A stretch of 61,781 nucleotides of DNA from Hofstenia miamia (GCA_004352715.1 SCFE01000073.1:1113594-1175374); one strand, 5' to 3'; shown: positions 44,370 to 56,555, counted from the stretch's first letter. Made by a program: numbers and translations. The notes: a model not told the origin generated them from the letters alone.

Positions 44370-46849
44370 GTCGTTTGTACCATACTAATGGTGAAACTTC
44401 ATTACAAACGACGAATTCTGAAAAAAATGACTGTTACAAACGACGAATCGTCGTTTTGGGGTTTAAAATTGAGGAGAATGCAAAATTTTCGAATTTTTTC
44501 AGTTAGTGTATCTCAGTACCCTCTCAACAATATATCCTACTGGATTAATGGGTCTAAAAAGTTAAAATGAAAAAATTATTTTTTTTGTTGATTTTCACAG
44601 ATATTCGTCGTTTGTATTTTTTCATATATATTCTTTGTTTGTAACGAAATTATTTTAATCCGTTTATTTTTGGATTTTAAGTAGCGTACACACTTACAAC
44701 TTTGCACGCAACCTCTCTTAATAAAGCGCACAAGAAAAGTTGTGTGTACGCAGTTCCAACTATGTTGTAAACCAAATTTGAAGAGTTAAATTGGTTCTAC
44801 TTTTGCGCATAGAGAAATAATTTAACCGCGCATTATTATTTACATAACTGATTAAAATTATGCAAGATCCTTTCAGAACGAGGTCTGCTTTCTTCAGACT
44901 GCTTGATTGTATTGGTTGTAGTGAATTTTACTGATAGATTTAATTTTTAAAAAGTTGTGCACAAAGTTGTAAGTGTATACACAAATATTTTTGCTGTGAA
45001 CTTTATAATTACTTTAAATATAACTCTTTCTGTTCGTGAATTTCTGATACTTTATAATAAACATTTCTTGGCTTTTTAGTTATTTCAGAATTTGATACAT
45101 CATGGTCATCAATAGAAGAATCCTTGACTCAGCTTGCTATTCAGGAGAATAATAACATCAATAACAGTAACAACAAAGAACTAGATTTTGATATGCTCAA
45201 TTGTGACAATAATAATGCTAATTCTAGTCAAGATGAAAATGCTGAACCTAAACAGATAATCCGTAAAAGAAAAAAAACTTCGCGATTCAACTAACACACT
45301 GAAAAGCAAAAATGCATATTATGCTTGAAGAGTATTAAATTCATGGCAGATCCCTTTCGACATTATCACAAAGATTTGTCCAGACAACAACATCAGTTAA
45401 TTCTTGGATATTACCGCACAAAACATTCCAAGAAGGTGTTTCAGTGCTCAAACTGTTTTGCCCGATTTTCAAATGTATCTCGTCCAACCAGTAAGTGTTC
45501 TTGTTCAGGTAACACCATTATTCGTCTAGAACGTTCTCATTTAACCAGCAGCCTTCCGGAATGTATTAAAAAATTACTTAAGGAAGAACAAAAGGTTACG
45601 TCCCAAATGGAAGATATTGTAAATAGGTTCTTTGAATATCTTGCTAAAAAGTTGGAAGCATCTGAAGTGGATAAGTCTTCTGTGAAAATTTTTGAAGTAT
45701 ATCAATCTGTATGAAAATATTAGATTTAATTTGGAAGCCTGGTATAGTATGATAGACGACATAAATGATTCATACAAAAAAGCTGCTGGTAGAGAGAGTA
45801 CAATTCAAAAAGATTTAAAGTTTGCAAAGTTACCTTCATTCAAGGATTTGGTGGAAGTTGTTAAGAAGATTAAAAAGCTATTGAACAGCAGTAAATCGAT
45901 AACATATGATGACAATGGCAATGACATATTTTCTGCTTCAAGCAGAGCTCAATATACGACCACTCCCATTGCTCAGCTTAACTGTCAAAGAATATGAGAG
46001 TCTGAAATATAATAAGGAAAACAACATCATTGGTACAAATAAAGGTAAAACTGGGTATAAATATAAGGTTAACATACGTATTACTGAGTTTTACCAAGGA
46101 TTTATTGATATTTTGTTGAGTCAATATAGAAAATGTTATCACCAGGAACCTGTTTGTTTTTTCATCACCAAAAAATGAAATTCAAAACAATATGAATTAT
46201 TTTGTTAGCAAAATGTTAAAAAGCAAGCTGAAATTAGAAGGTACTATGACACCAACAGTAATAAGGAAAATTTGGGACACCCATTTTGCATCGTCAGATC
46301 AAATGTTGTCTCCTCGTAAGCGTAAACTTCATTTGACTCAAACCGGTCACTCGGAGGGAACAGCCAATCGCGATTATGTTGCACCTGCAACAGAGGATCA
46401 AGTTTGTGATTTACTTGATTTTTACAGTAGCCAGTTGGAACAGCCATGTTGCTCCAAATCGCTTCCAAATGGTGGCAAGCGTACCAGGAAAAATAATCAG
46501 AACTCTTAGTTTGTGTTTTTTGTTGTTTATACCCTTTGTATTGGAAATATATGTCTTTGATATAATACTTAGTTTACAATGTACTTACCAATATTATATG
46601 ATTACTGAAGTTCAAGACTTTCGAGTTTGCTGTAGCCAAGAAATAATTCAACAATGGAAGGCATTGGCTCTAGTAAATGGAATAGGCACTAATGTAATGC
46701 ATATGATTGAGAAACTGTTATAATTGCAACATCATTAATATAAAAAAATTTTTGGTTACAAACGACGAATATTGTTACAAACGGCGTATATATGTGAAAA
46801 TGATTATAAATGACGAATATAAATTCAGCATAAATTACAAACGGCGAAT
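44366..46849 (+). mobile_element. Crypton-like tyrosine-recombinase element with arrayed 14-bp end motifs
   Basis: The outer ends are ATTCGTCGTTTGTA (44366-44379) and, inverted, TACAAACGGCGAAT (46836-46849), each bordered by (TA)n. The same 14-mer recurs within both ends. On the left: 44403-44416 (inverted), 44435-44448 (inverted, followed by an overlapping partial copy), 44603-44616 (direct) and 44630-44643 (degenerate). On the right: 46757-46770, 46776-46789, 46805-46818 and 46836-46849, all inverted. The interior carries a broken tyrosine-recombinase gene. Known Cryptons lack inverted terminal repeats, so this arrangement is unusual. The motifs may be recombinase-binding sites. Confidence 0.65.
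45087..46509 (+). pseudogene. Crypton-like tyrosine recombinase, one stop and three frameshifts
   Basis: Coding similarity begins after a likely splice acceptor (TTTTTAGTTATTTCAG) near 45087 with EFDTSWSSIEESLTQLAIQ. A first in-frame Met lies at 45193. An in-frame TAA at 45292 precedes KCILCLKSIKFMADPFRHYHK, a C2H2-like zinc finger, and then CSNCFARFSN with further Cys. The frame shifts near 45700, 45980 and 46185. The last part (46192-46509) reads TPTVIRKIWDTHFAS and LTQTGHSEGTANRDYVAP. This fits the tyrosine-recombinase C-terminus: catalytic R-K, G-H and the nucleophile Tyr, as in Cryptons. The first catalytic Arg block was not clearly found. Such enzymes cut and rejoin DNA through a phosphotyrosine link. 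The copy is inactive as read. Confidence 0.68.
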
Positions 46850-46970
46850 ATATATATATATATATATNNNNNNNNNNNNNNNNNNNNNNNNNNNNNNNNN
46901 NNNNNNNNNNNNNNNNNNNNNNNNNNNNNNNNNNNNNNNNNNNNNNNNNNNNNNNNNNNNNNNNNNNNNN
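46849..46970. repeat. (TA)n and 103-N gap at the right border of the recombinase element
   Basis: The TA run begins at the end of the last 14-bp motif and is lost in N at 46868-46970. Confidence 0.95.
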
Positions 46971-46994
46971 CATGCCTTAGGTTAACCTTGTACA

Positions 46995-46999
<5 letters not shown>

Positions 47000-47041
<42 letters not shown>
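47000..47041. repeat. (TA)n microsatellite
   Basis: A TA run of about 42 bp. Confidence 0.95.
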
Positions 47042-47766
47042 CTGATTTGGAGTTACAGGCTTGTGTGTTAAAAAAATTACCCAACCACCAGTCGCGTGAG
47101 CGTGCGCATATCTGCGAATACTCCGAGGTTCTTTTATTACTGAGTTTGCATTGAATGAACTTCTTCATTTTTGTTTGGTTTCTATTAAATTCAATTGTTG
47201 AATAATTGGTGTTCATCAACAATGCATTTTTAGTGTCGATTCAGACGCGGTTTGTAAAGCAGATGTACAATGAGGAACCGCACATCTATTTTTGGTTTCA
47301 ATTTCACTATAAATTAAAATTAGCACGAAATAACAATATTTCATAATCGAAAAATGTACTGTAAAAATAATTAAATCAATTAACATTTAGCGTTAGCAAA
47401 AAGTGCATTTCTTTATAACAAAACGTTCTAAACTTTTAAAACTATATTTCTTTGGCTCTTAGACAGAACCACTTCAGGGTATGAAAATTTTATTGAAAAC
47501 CCAATAGTAAACATTGAATTACGATAAACTCGTCAACATTCATTTTTCTGTTAAGACACGTTGAACAAAACGCAAGATTTGATATTCTTGCGGTAGAAAG
47601 TGATTGTGATGAAATTACGAATCGAGAAATCCCAAAAATCATTTTGTAAACTTTCCACAAAATTCTATAAGAATATGAAAAAAAACATTCAGAAAAACAT
47701 GACTAAAACATTGTTATATACATTCTGTAAATTAAACATGCTAACCTTGGTAATATTTAAAATAAC
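47042..47766. other. intergenic sequence, nothing recognised
   Basis: A short GC-richer patch at 47080-47120 (CCACCAGTCGCGTGAGCGTG) has no identified partner. The remainder is AT-rich without coding signs. Confidence 0.45.
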
Positions 47767-47774
47767 ATAGCTTT

Positions 47775-48098
47775 CAGTGTTGCCGTGGATCGACTTTTTC
47801 CAATTCATATTCAATCAAACCCAATGCACAAAAATTTAAATGGATCCATTCACAAACGATCCATATGCTCAGGAGTTTAGGTAAGCTGCGACAGCAAGAT
47901 CCAGTCAAATTGAAAATACAAAAGCATACTATTTTGATTATTGTTATACCAAACAGTCAATTAGCTCTCATAATGAAATGTGATTGGTAGACAAATAAAT
48001 ATTTTCAGAATCCATAAAATATATTTTCTGATCCATATCCAGTGGATATCTATGGATGGGATCGATCCATATCTAGATCGAGATCCACGGCAACCTTG
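47775..48098. mobile_element. 324-bp hAT-type MITE
   Basis: The left end CAGTGTTGCCGTGGATCGA and the right end (reverse complement CAAGGTTGCCGTGGATCTCG) agree at 15 of the first 17 positions. The flanks ATAGCTTT (47767-47774) and ATAGCATA (48099-48106) agree at 6 of 8, fitting an aged 8-bp hAT duplication. Subterminal GGATC/GATCC motifs recur at least eight times (for example GGGATCGATCC near 48058). No transposase. Confidence 0.75.
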
Positions 48099-48106
48099 AT
48101 AGCATA

Positions 48107-49556
48107 TCTCAAAACAGAAGGTGTAGTAATAAAAAATAATTGTATGCGCAAATGTAAATATAAACAATAACGTATGAATTAGTGTCACATGACACAGTGC
48201 AGTGTTCGAAAGCATTAATGTTGCCAAAACATTTCATTTGCTTTGTTCGTGTTTCACCTACAACGCTTGGAGGTCAATATTTGGTTGCGTGCAAAAAAAA
48301 TAGATATTTTCGTGATCGTAGAAAAATTTCTTTAAAATTAGAGAAAATGTGAAACAGTTTGAAAATAAATGGAAAGTATTACAATATTTTAAAGGTACTG
48401 CTCATTTAGCAAAACTAATTTATTTAAAGGAAAAATCAGATTACTTCCTCATATGAATGAATTTGCGTTGATTTCAGATGCAACGATGCCGGAAATAATT
48501 TCCTAGCGCTAAAAAAGTTCTCGAAATAAATTAAATTAGTTTATTAAAATTGCCAGTCAAATATTTGGAAGTCTATTTTGTTTGCATAGTTTTGATAAAT
48601 TTTTAACAATGGATAGTAATAATAGTGAAATTGTAAAGATAATAATTTGATATAGTAAATCTCTATCGGTAACAGAAGGCAGCAATACGATGGCCGACTG
48701 TAGGGCTACGGGGACATGCCAACGATATATTATACATAGGATGCTGATCAGAGAGTGACACTGAGTACCCAATTAAACTTGACGTGATTTCGGATATCGG
48801 GTTCTGGTACTGTCAAAAAAGATTTGATTGTTTGATCAAGAAAGTATTAGTGTTAAACTCCTCTTGACTTGAGAAATGTCCAAGATATTAAGTACTGTCA
48901 ATCATTTGATGTACTGAGCTTATAAGAAAATGATGCTGGAAATCACCCTTTGATTGGAAAGCGATCCAAAATGATAAACAACCAATAAGTCAATATCTGT
49001 TTCAGATCGGTTCGGGTCCATGCTGAAGTCTTAGTGTCAGTCTCTAATACCGATTATAGTAATTTTATAAATAGCTTTGTAACTTCTTTTTTACTATGCA
49101 ATCTCTACAAATTCTAAATTGAATTTCAAATATATGTGATTATTTAAAATTGTATATGGTATTTGAAAAAAAAATTAAAATTAACATACGTTTTGTCCCT
49201 GAAACCCACACGCAATCTTTAAACAAATTTTAAGTAGCACTCGTGAGGAGCTATGTGAAAAATTGATTTCAAAAACAACGAATGAACATAATGAATACAA
49301 ATATAAAACAAACAAATTTAGCTACAGGAAATAATGAATCGCGTCTGCATTGAAAAAAATCTTGTTTTTCAATTGTCTGAAAAAATGATGCTTCAGTAAA
49401 ACCTCGCATGGCGTGAAATCCCTTCTATTTGTGCATATAGCGCCACTTTACAGTGAGAAGTCAAATATACATTCGCTTTGCTGTGAATTGTGCTAATTAA
49501 TTTTGGTCGAAGATAGAATTTCTGAGTAATTTCAGCCCTATTCTACATCTTTTACC
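48107..49556. other. AT-rich sequence, nothing recognised
   Basis: No protein motif, inverted-repeat pair or tandem array was noted. Confidence 0.45.
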
Positions 49557-50706
49557 GTTCAATTTAAAAGCTAACGCATTCAAATAAAAAATTACTGCAT
49601 TCAAATTAAAACATAACGCAATCAATTTAAAACAAACTATTCAAATAAAAAATTAACACATTCAATTTAAAATAAATATCAAACTATGACATTATTAAAA
49701 AAATGAAACTAAGAAACAAAACAAACTATAAATAAATACAATGTATACTTTATTCTCCATTCACTAATCATCTTCAGTAATAAATCTTGTGTAAAGCCTC
49801 TGTATATGCTGCAAAAATCAATTGCATGAATAGAGCAATCAACACAATTGAGTTATAATTATAAAATTGAAATTTAATCAGGAAACCTACAGTTATTGCT
49901 TAGAAAAATATACGAAAACAGTAGTATCATATGGTAGCCATAACTTTTTAATTTACAAATTTGAATTTATTCCTAGAAGCCTGTCTGCAGTACAATAGTA
50001 AGCTTTTGGAACAAATTGTCAAGCAACTCTAAAGCACTTCGCTGCCAAGCTAAACCATAATCCATGTATTGCAATAGACATATCCACAAGCACAGTACAA
50101 TGAAAGCTTGATGGAGCCAACTTTAGATTGAAAAAACAGGACCAAACAAAGAACATTTGCTGAATCCATTTTAAAACTTACATCAGAGCATAAAATTATC
50201 TATAACCAGGATAAACGTAATTTAAATATGTTTTGCAAAAGGTTTTAGGGAATAGTTGATTTGAGATCAGTGCTGCACAATTACACTGCCAAATTCCAAA
50301 GGCCCAAATGTACAGTGTACCTGTATCACAGATTGAAATTTTCGGTGCTCTGTCAAATTGAGGACCAACAAGCTCAATACAGTTGGGCAAGCCCAAATAT
50401 TAGAAAATCCGAAACTGATATGACTCTTATGAGTTATAGCCTGAATCAAGAGAAAAGTATTTTCGAAGATTTAATCAGATATGCGATTACACTATTCACG
50501 CAATTCGTTTTTTCAGCAGGTACAGAGGTTATATACAAGATTTATGGGTGAAGATAATTTAGTGTATGGAAAATAAAGTAAACATTGTATTAGTATATAG
50601 TTTGTTTTGATTCTTAGTTTCATTTTTTAATAAAGTTTTAGTTTGATATATATTTGAATTTGAATCCCGTATGTTTTAAATTGAATGCTTTACTTTTTAA
50701 ATTGAA
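49557..50706. mobile_element. 1.15-kb element with long inverted ends and terminal tandem repeats
   Basis: The left arm (about 49557-49776) and right arm (50550-50706) are inverted copies. They share the segments ATGAAACTAAGAA, AACAAACTATA and TACAATGT.TACTTTATT.TCC near the inner side, and ATTCAATTTAAAA at the outer side. In the left arm the outer part is a tandem array of roughly 20-bp units (TTCAA[A/T]T.AAAA.. repeated about six times); the right arm has two or three. The interior of about 770 bp holds frames on both strands (for example 50261-50551 plus), but none is recognisable. The superfamily is unknown. Confidence 0.75.
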
Positions 50707-51736
50707 GGACTTCCTTCTCCCGTCCCTACTATTAAAGTTTTGATTATTACTCAAAACTTGCGGATTTTAGGTATGGTAAAGCTTTTCAACCGGGGTATAA
50801 TCTTTCACTTATGAAAAAACCAAATAAAATAACCGAGAATATTTGATAAGGTAAGAAGGAACTCCGTCTTAACTACATGATTTTAATCCAAGCGATTTGA
50901 CGGACCAACAAAATAGTGTAGCAAAACAGAAGATTATTGCGTTTCAAAACTTTTTGCTGGATACACTGAACACCCAACTACTACTTTTTTAATTACTAAA
51001 TCAATAAAATTATGTAATAAGTAGGGCTGTCATTAACCAATAAAGTCCAAATTTGTAAAGCATCACCTTTTAGCATATAGTGCTAAAAACACTTCCAGCA
51101 TTAAGATACACTGTATGTCCTCATGTATAAGCCGCATTCCCCATGCCTTACTAAATTTATCCTTTGCCCGCATACGTCTTTCCATTAATTTAACAAACTT
51201 AATTTAACATAGTCACAAGTGGTGGATATTGTTGAACAAATTTTTCAGCTTTTGCGCATTTTAAAAGGTACTTTAACCCCGAACATAGTTAGCAGTTTAC
51301 AGAGCTGCACCCCAGACTTTTAAGCAACATTTTAGGTTCACAGGTGCGACTTATAAACGAGGACTTACGTTAAGTAATATACTGAAAGCTTATTAGTTAT
51401 TGTCAAAATATTGTAAAAATGGATTAAAACTTATAAAAATCAATCATGACTATTTAAGTTAAACATAAGAACACCAAAAAATGATTCATATTAATGCTAA
51501 CAGCATAATATCAATGTAAATTATGCGCAAAATCAATCTTTAAAATTAGATCAGCGATCTTATTTTCTGCTAATTATTTATTTTCTGTTGCATTGAGGAA
51601 TATATTAACCGTCTTTGTAACTCTTTCGTTTTGACATACAATGAAACTGAAAATGCTCTATCTAATATTTACTAGGAAATATAGTTAAAAAGAATGCTTA
51701 GCAGTATTTTTATTTTCCTAACCTTTCAATATTAAT
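50707..51736. other. intergenic sequence, nothing recognised
   Basis: Moderately AT-rich with only short frames. No repeat partner was identified within the window. Confidence 0.4.
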
Positions 51737-51740
51737 TTAA

Positions 51741-52095
51741 CATTAAACGGCCCCTATCGTCAATTCTCAAGTACAACCCGTTTTTCCACATTTACAAAGA
51801 ACTCCCTCCAAGCATAATAGCAAATTTGAAAATCGTGAGGCATGGATAGGTATATTAGGAATATGCTTTAATGCCATATTGAAAATTTCTATTAAAACGT
51901 AACGTATTTCTGTGGTTGAAATTGTACAAAAGATTAACAATTTTTCTTTTAAAATTTCGAATTTTAGAAAAAGATTTAAATTCTCTCAATACCTAATGTT
52001 CATGTATTTATAAATGTTGAGCCCATGGAAGCAAAAAAGAACTTTTACTGTTTCTTGATGTGAATAAAGATCTTCAAACCCATTGAGTCTTCGAA
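51741..52095 (+). mobile_element. piggyBac-like non-autonomous element, copy D (3' truncated)
   Basis: TTAA (51737-51740) precedes CATTAAACGGCCCCTATCGT. The body then follows copy A closely: CATTTACAAAGAACTCCCTC, TTTGAAAATCGTGAGGCATG, TTAAATTCTCTCAATACCTA and CTTTTACTGTTTCTTGATG. It ends at CAAACCCATTGAG, just where the GC-richer module would begin. Confidence 0.7.
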
Positions 52096-52872
52096 ATTCG
52101 GTTTAAATCGAAGTCGAAATTATTGCCAGAAATAGAATTGTATTTAAATTATTAAATTTAATAAATATTTTAAAATGATGATTTCAATTCACATTGTAAA
52201 TTATTAGAGATGTTAGAACTTGGTTTTTAATATGTGAGTTAAAACATTCGAATGTCAATAATGAGCTGCTTCATGTAGTGTCTAACGTTCTAAATTCTAA
52301 AAAATGTTTCAAATCGGTTCACCGGGTCATTTAATATAACAATGTTACCGGGTCTTCTCGGGTCACATTTGGTCACCAGTACGCAACGCTGAAAGTAGTA
52401 ATTCAGTAATAAATTGTTTTGCGGGAAAGCAACTAAAGCGGTGCATTGAGACAAACAAAAGAACTGAATTGCCAAACACGTGTCAATAATTATACTTGAA
52501 TTTGAACTTGCAATCTGCTTATTACTAGAAATGTACGCGAATGCTATTTACATGCTAATGTCATCTGAGTTCAAACTTCATATTTAACTGATAATAAGCA
52601 GTAAATTTTTACACATGTCCCCCAATGAAATCGAGAGTGTAAAATGTATGAAAAATAATTGGAGGAAATTTGGAAAATGAATCTTTTAGTTTTCGTATCA
52701 AAACAGTGCAATTATATATACTCGGAAGCATGTACAATTGGGTCGAACCTGAAACCATGGTAAATTAAGACAAATCATATTCGAGAAAAACTAGTAGATT
52801 CCACAGAAAACAAAAGAAATCTTAATGTAATAAAGAAATTATATTATTAGTGAAAACTTAACAACCTTAATT

Positions 52873-53272
52873 TTAATCTGAAATTGCTTTTAAAACTCGT
52901 TGAGTGAACGTCGTGTTTTTAAACTTACGACCAGATCGTAGCGGGGTAAGCCTATATTTAAAGGTCGGTAAAGTTTTTCTGTAAACAGGCTCCACTAGTT
53001 CTATGCCATCGTCTAAAATGACTGGTTGATCGATTTCTGCATCAACTGCATCTGCACGCTCTTTTGTCATTAAGATATCACTTTGTAAAATTCGATGAAC
53101 AGACGGTACACTTATGTGGAAAGCCTCAGACAGCTGTTTGTAAGACCATTCTTGACTTCGACGTAAGTATCGAAGTGTTTGCATCTGCACATAAGTTAGT
53201 CTACGAGGCTCGGGGGGTAAAGCACGTACACTTTTAGTGAACTGAATGCGACGAGCTCTTTCTTTAGCATTT
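52873..53272 (-). CDS. neugrin-like protein, last exon
   Basis: A splice acceptor (TGTAATTATTTTAG on the minus strand) ends at 53273. The exon opens with NAKERARRIQFTKSVRALPP, then EPRRLTYVQMQTLRYLRR, EWSYKQLSEAFHISVPSVHR and ILQSD, and runs to a stop at 52873. The order of a basic RxxRxxxF stretch, L-T-x-x-x-M-x-x-[IL]-R-Y-L and a helix-turn-helix-like W-S-x-x-x-L-[AS]-E-x-F-x-[IV]-S-x-x-x-[IV]-x-R-[IV]-L matches the neugrin family. In vertebrates neugrin acts in mitochondria in 16S rRNA handling. The C-terminal 70 residues are less conserved and end RVLKAISD. Upstream exons, including any mitochondrial targeting sequence, were not identified. The frame is intact. This is family-level assignment by motif. 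Confidence 0.7.
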
Positions 53273-53432
53273 CTAAAATAATTACACCGGTAAAACTGTA
53301 TTTTTCAAATACAATGCTGCTAACCAATACGCGTACTCGGAATGATGTAAATGTCAACACTGCATCTAAAAGATCGTTCAAATTCATTCTGAAAACAAAC
53401 AAATGATCGCTTAGGAAAAATTTATTGAACAA

Positions 53433-55800
53433 TTAAGGCTAAAACAAATTTTATACATAATGGTTCAAACGTACTTTTAGTAAAACTTTTTCAAACTAAA
53501 TAAGCATCTTTACCTACTGAACTACTATCTTTATTAGGGACATTGTTAGCACTCACAGCATGAGAAACACCGCATTAATTTTATAATCTAATAGTAGAAC
53601 ATTTTCAGAAATGGCAGTCGAATGCCAGATCTGCTAAATAGCGAATACTTGAAAATTTAAATTTATACAATTAATTCGATAAGCAATATTTAAAAAAATT
53701 TGCGTCTTGAATAAAAAGTAGACATACAAATTGGGGATATACCGTTTACAGCATATAAGAGAAGAATATTAACTTAACTTGTAAAAGTTGAAATTTCAAA
53801 ATACACATGCAGCAACTAAGGAATGCACTAAACTGGTTCTTCAACAATGTAAATAAATTATAATGACTTCATTTTTAAAAATCACTAAAACTGAATCATC
53901 TACATCAAGGTAACTAGCAAAAACAATAATTAAAAAATTACTATTTTCATGTTCGAAATTCAGCACATTCGGCATAAATGGGTAAAATTAGTTATCGCTT
54001 TATAGCACTTTTTATATGGTGCGTAATGTTATTACTTTTTCAAAAATATTCCATTGATAAACCAAACATCCTCAACCAAAACTCCAAAATTCAAATACAG
54101 TCGACCTCTAGCAAATTCATCTAACTGTTCAAAACTTTAGCTAAAATTTAACGATAATTTAAATTTAAAAATGGTTAGACGAAAATAATTGAATTTAAGT
54201 TTTCACGTTTACTGTCAAAATGGCTAATAATCCCAGGAAACGATTCTCAAAGGCAACCCTAATCTTCAAATTCGGTGTGATAAACACTAACAGATGATAT
54301 ATAAAATCAATGTAATAAGCTTTAATAAAAGCCTACGACATGAAAATAAAATGTTGCAAAAGCTCTATGCAAGATGAATATTGAGTAATTTTTTAAGTGA
54401 TTTCGCAGATGTTAGTTACAAAACCAGTAGAGAAATTATTGTTGCTGAAAAAGAGAAATGAAGCTTTGATTAATGTTAGTTAAATAAACACATTTAAATA
54501 TTTATTATTTAAATATATTATTTATACCGCCGCTAAATACTATGAGTTTCAAAAAAACGAAAATTAAATTCACTACGCAATTTCATATGTGTGGGAACAG
54601 CTTAAAATTGCAAAGTGGGATAGATTACTTTCTTTCTAGTAGTGATGACTGTTTTTAAAATTACGAATTAGATTAAAAAATTTCAAACGACTAATATTTA
54701 TCAACGATACAAAATAAACATAGCATAAATAAACAACAGTTGCATCAGTAACTGGACAATATTATGGATTAATGTGAATGTGTAGTCTATACTTACTGTA
54801 TATTATCCCTTGCAATATTTATGATATGATTCTGAATTTTTAGGATTGTTGTAATCATCTACTGTAAAGTTAAGCAGTGGCAATAATACATATTTAATTT
54901 GTTACAGCATCTAATTTTAAACTCGATGTTCGCTTAACAAAAATAAGCACATAGTTTATAATCTATTGTCAAAGTGCTGATTTGCATGAACTTAAATAAC
55001 TAATGATTTAATAAATATTCGAGAAAAAAAATTATACATAATTATTTATGAATTAACTTTTCTGTAAACATTTATTTTCGTATTCATTTGACAAAGGTAA
55101 GTTTCAATTTGTAGCTAACTAACAATGGCGGTTTCTGATGGATTAAACAAAGTAAACAATTAAGAGAATAAGACAATGTCAAAAGCTACTTACTTCAAAG
55201 GTCAACTCGATTGCTCTTATTTTGAAATATTATATAGGTACTTCAAATTATAGTAATTGTTTCACATATCTAATGGATTGTAAGAAATAATTAAAATCAA
55301 ACAATAAGTTTAAACTATAAGGGTGCGTACAAACAGAAAGCTTGCGAAATACAGTCAAACCTCAGTGAGACATGCAATCAGATTAGCGTAATACTCAAAA
55401 TAGAACAGTTAAATATTGCGCCTTTGACATTTTAAATAAAAGGACAATTCATTTTATTCAAAATAGGGTAGCCCAAATAGCAGAATACTCGATATTTTGG
55501 CAGTCAATTAAAAATGCAATTTATAAAGCACACACTGCAGAAATATTCAAAATTGCGCTGTGAAAAAATTTAAGTAAGTTAAATTGCTAAACGTTAACAA
55601 GGTTATTATGAACTTTCCCAGATTCACCACTACGTGCATTGAAGTAATGTAACTGTGAATTTCTGTCTACAATCTTTGACATGTGATCGTGATCTTGAAA
55701 ATTTCAATGTTTTATTGACAATGAATCTGTTGAAAGCAGTATAGGAGAAGTATATAGCTAAACCTTTAAGAACTGCTTTCAAAAACAAGATTGTCGGTTA
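53433..55800. other. AT-rich sequence upstream of the neugrin-like exon
   Basis: The first exons of the neugrin-like gene should lie here or beyond on the minus strand. I could not identify one with confidence. A stretch after an acceptor-like TTTGTTTTCAG at about 53390-53400 is a weak candidate but shows no neugrin similarity. Confidence 0.4.
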
Positions 55801-56209
55801 TCAAAGGCTAGACATCAATCAACTGTGATCTTGAAGGAATTGATGATGGTAACTTCGAAACTGGTGAATTAATTGTGGGCATACAATGAAAAAATGAAGA
55901 ACTGAATGCAATATGGATTAAAACTTCAAATAACAAACAAGCAGGCATTTGCAATACTAGAACAATTGAAATTTCTTTTTTTAGAATGGAAAGCAGATTG
56001 AAATCAAAATACTTCATTATTTTAGCAATACTATTGAATAATTGCACAAAATTCTTTGAAATTGCATCCGTTTGCCAAATTTACCTCCATCTCACATAAT
56101 TATATTTGCATACATTTTGAGTTTTTGGTGTTTGAAATAGGGTAGTACACAAACTAAGGCACTTGGTGTTACTGTCCCAAGAAGGTGTGCTAAATTGAGG
56201 TCCCACTGT

Positions 56210-56520
56210 AGCACTTGTATTTCAAACATATGTTTTAAGATAGTAGCATTCACACAGAAAGCGAGCGAGAAAGTCAAGCTTGAGCTTTAAACAAGAGGAA
56301 ATAAATGGGAGGGGGTGTTAACACAGAAATTGCGATATTGCGGTTGTAATTTAAACACATGTTTTAAGATAGTACCATTCACATAGACGGCGTGGGCTTG
56401 CTGTATTTTTTCCACGTTTTACGATATTTGCATTAACACAGCAAGTGAGCTAGTAGCGCTTGCCATAGGTATTTCTAACAATGTATTAATACGAGAGTGT
56501 TCACACAGAGAGTGAGTTGT
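56210..56520. repeat. diverged tandem array with ACACAGnnAGYGAG core
   Basis: Related units lie at about 56217-56270, 56345-56398, 56405-56455 and 56467-56513. Each has an AT-rich part such as AACATATGTTTTAAGATAGT followed by TTCACACAGAAAGCGAG or a variant. A further partial core (TGTTAACACAGAAATTGCG) lies near 56317, and a similar piece at 55324-55350. The units are diverged and unevenly spaced. Confidence 0.6.
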
Positions 56521-56555
56521 GTTGCTATAAACTAGAAAATTGACATTTCTCAGCT

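Noticed and set aside
53196-53432. 78-codon minus frame overlapping the neugrin-like exon
   Set aside because: It runs in a different frame across the splice acceptor and shows no similarity. The neugrin frame explains the region.
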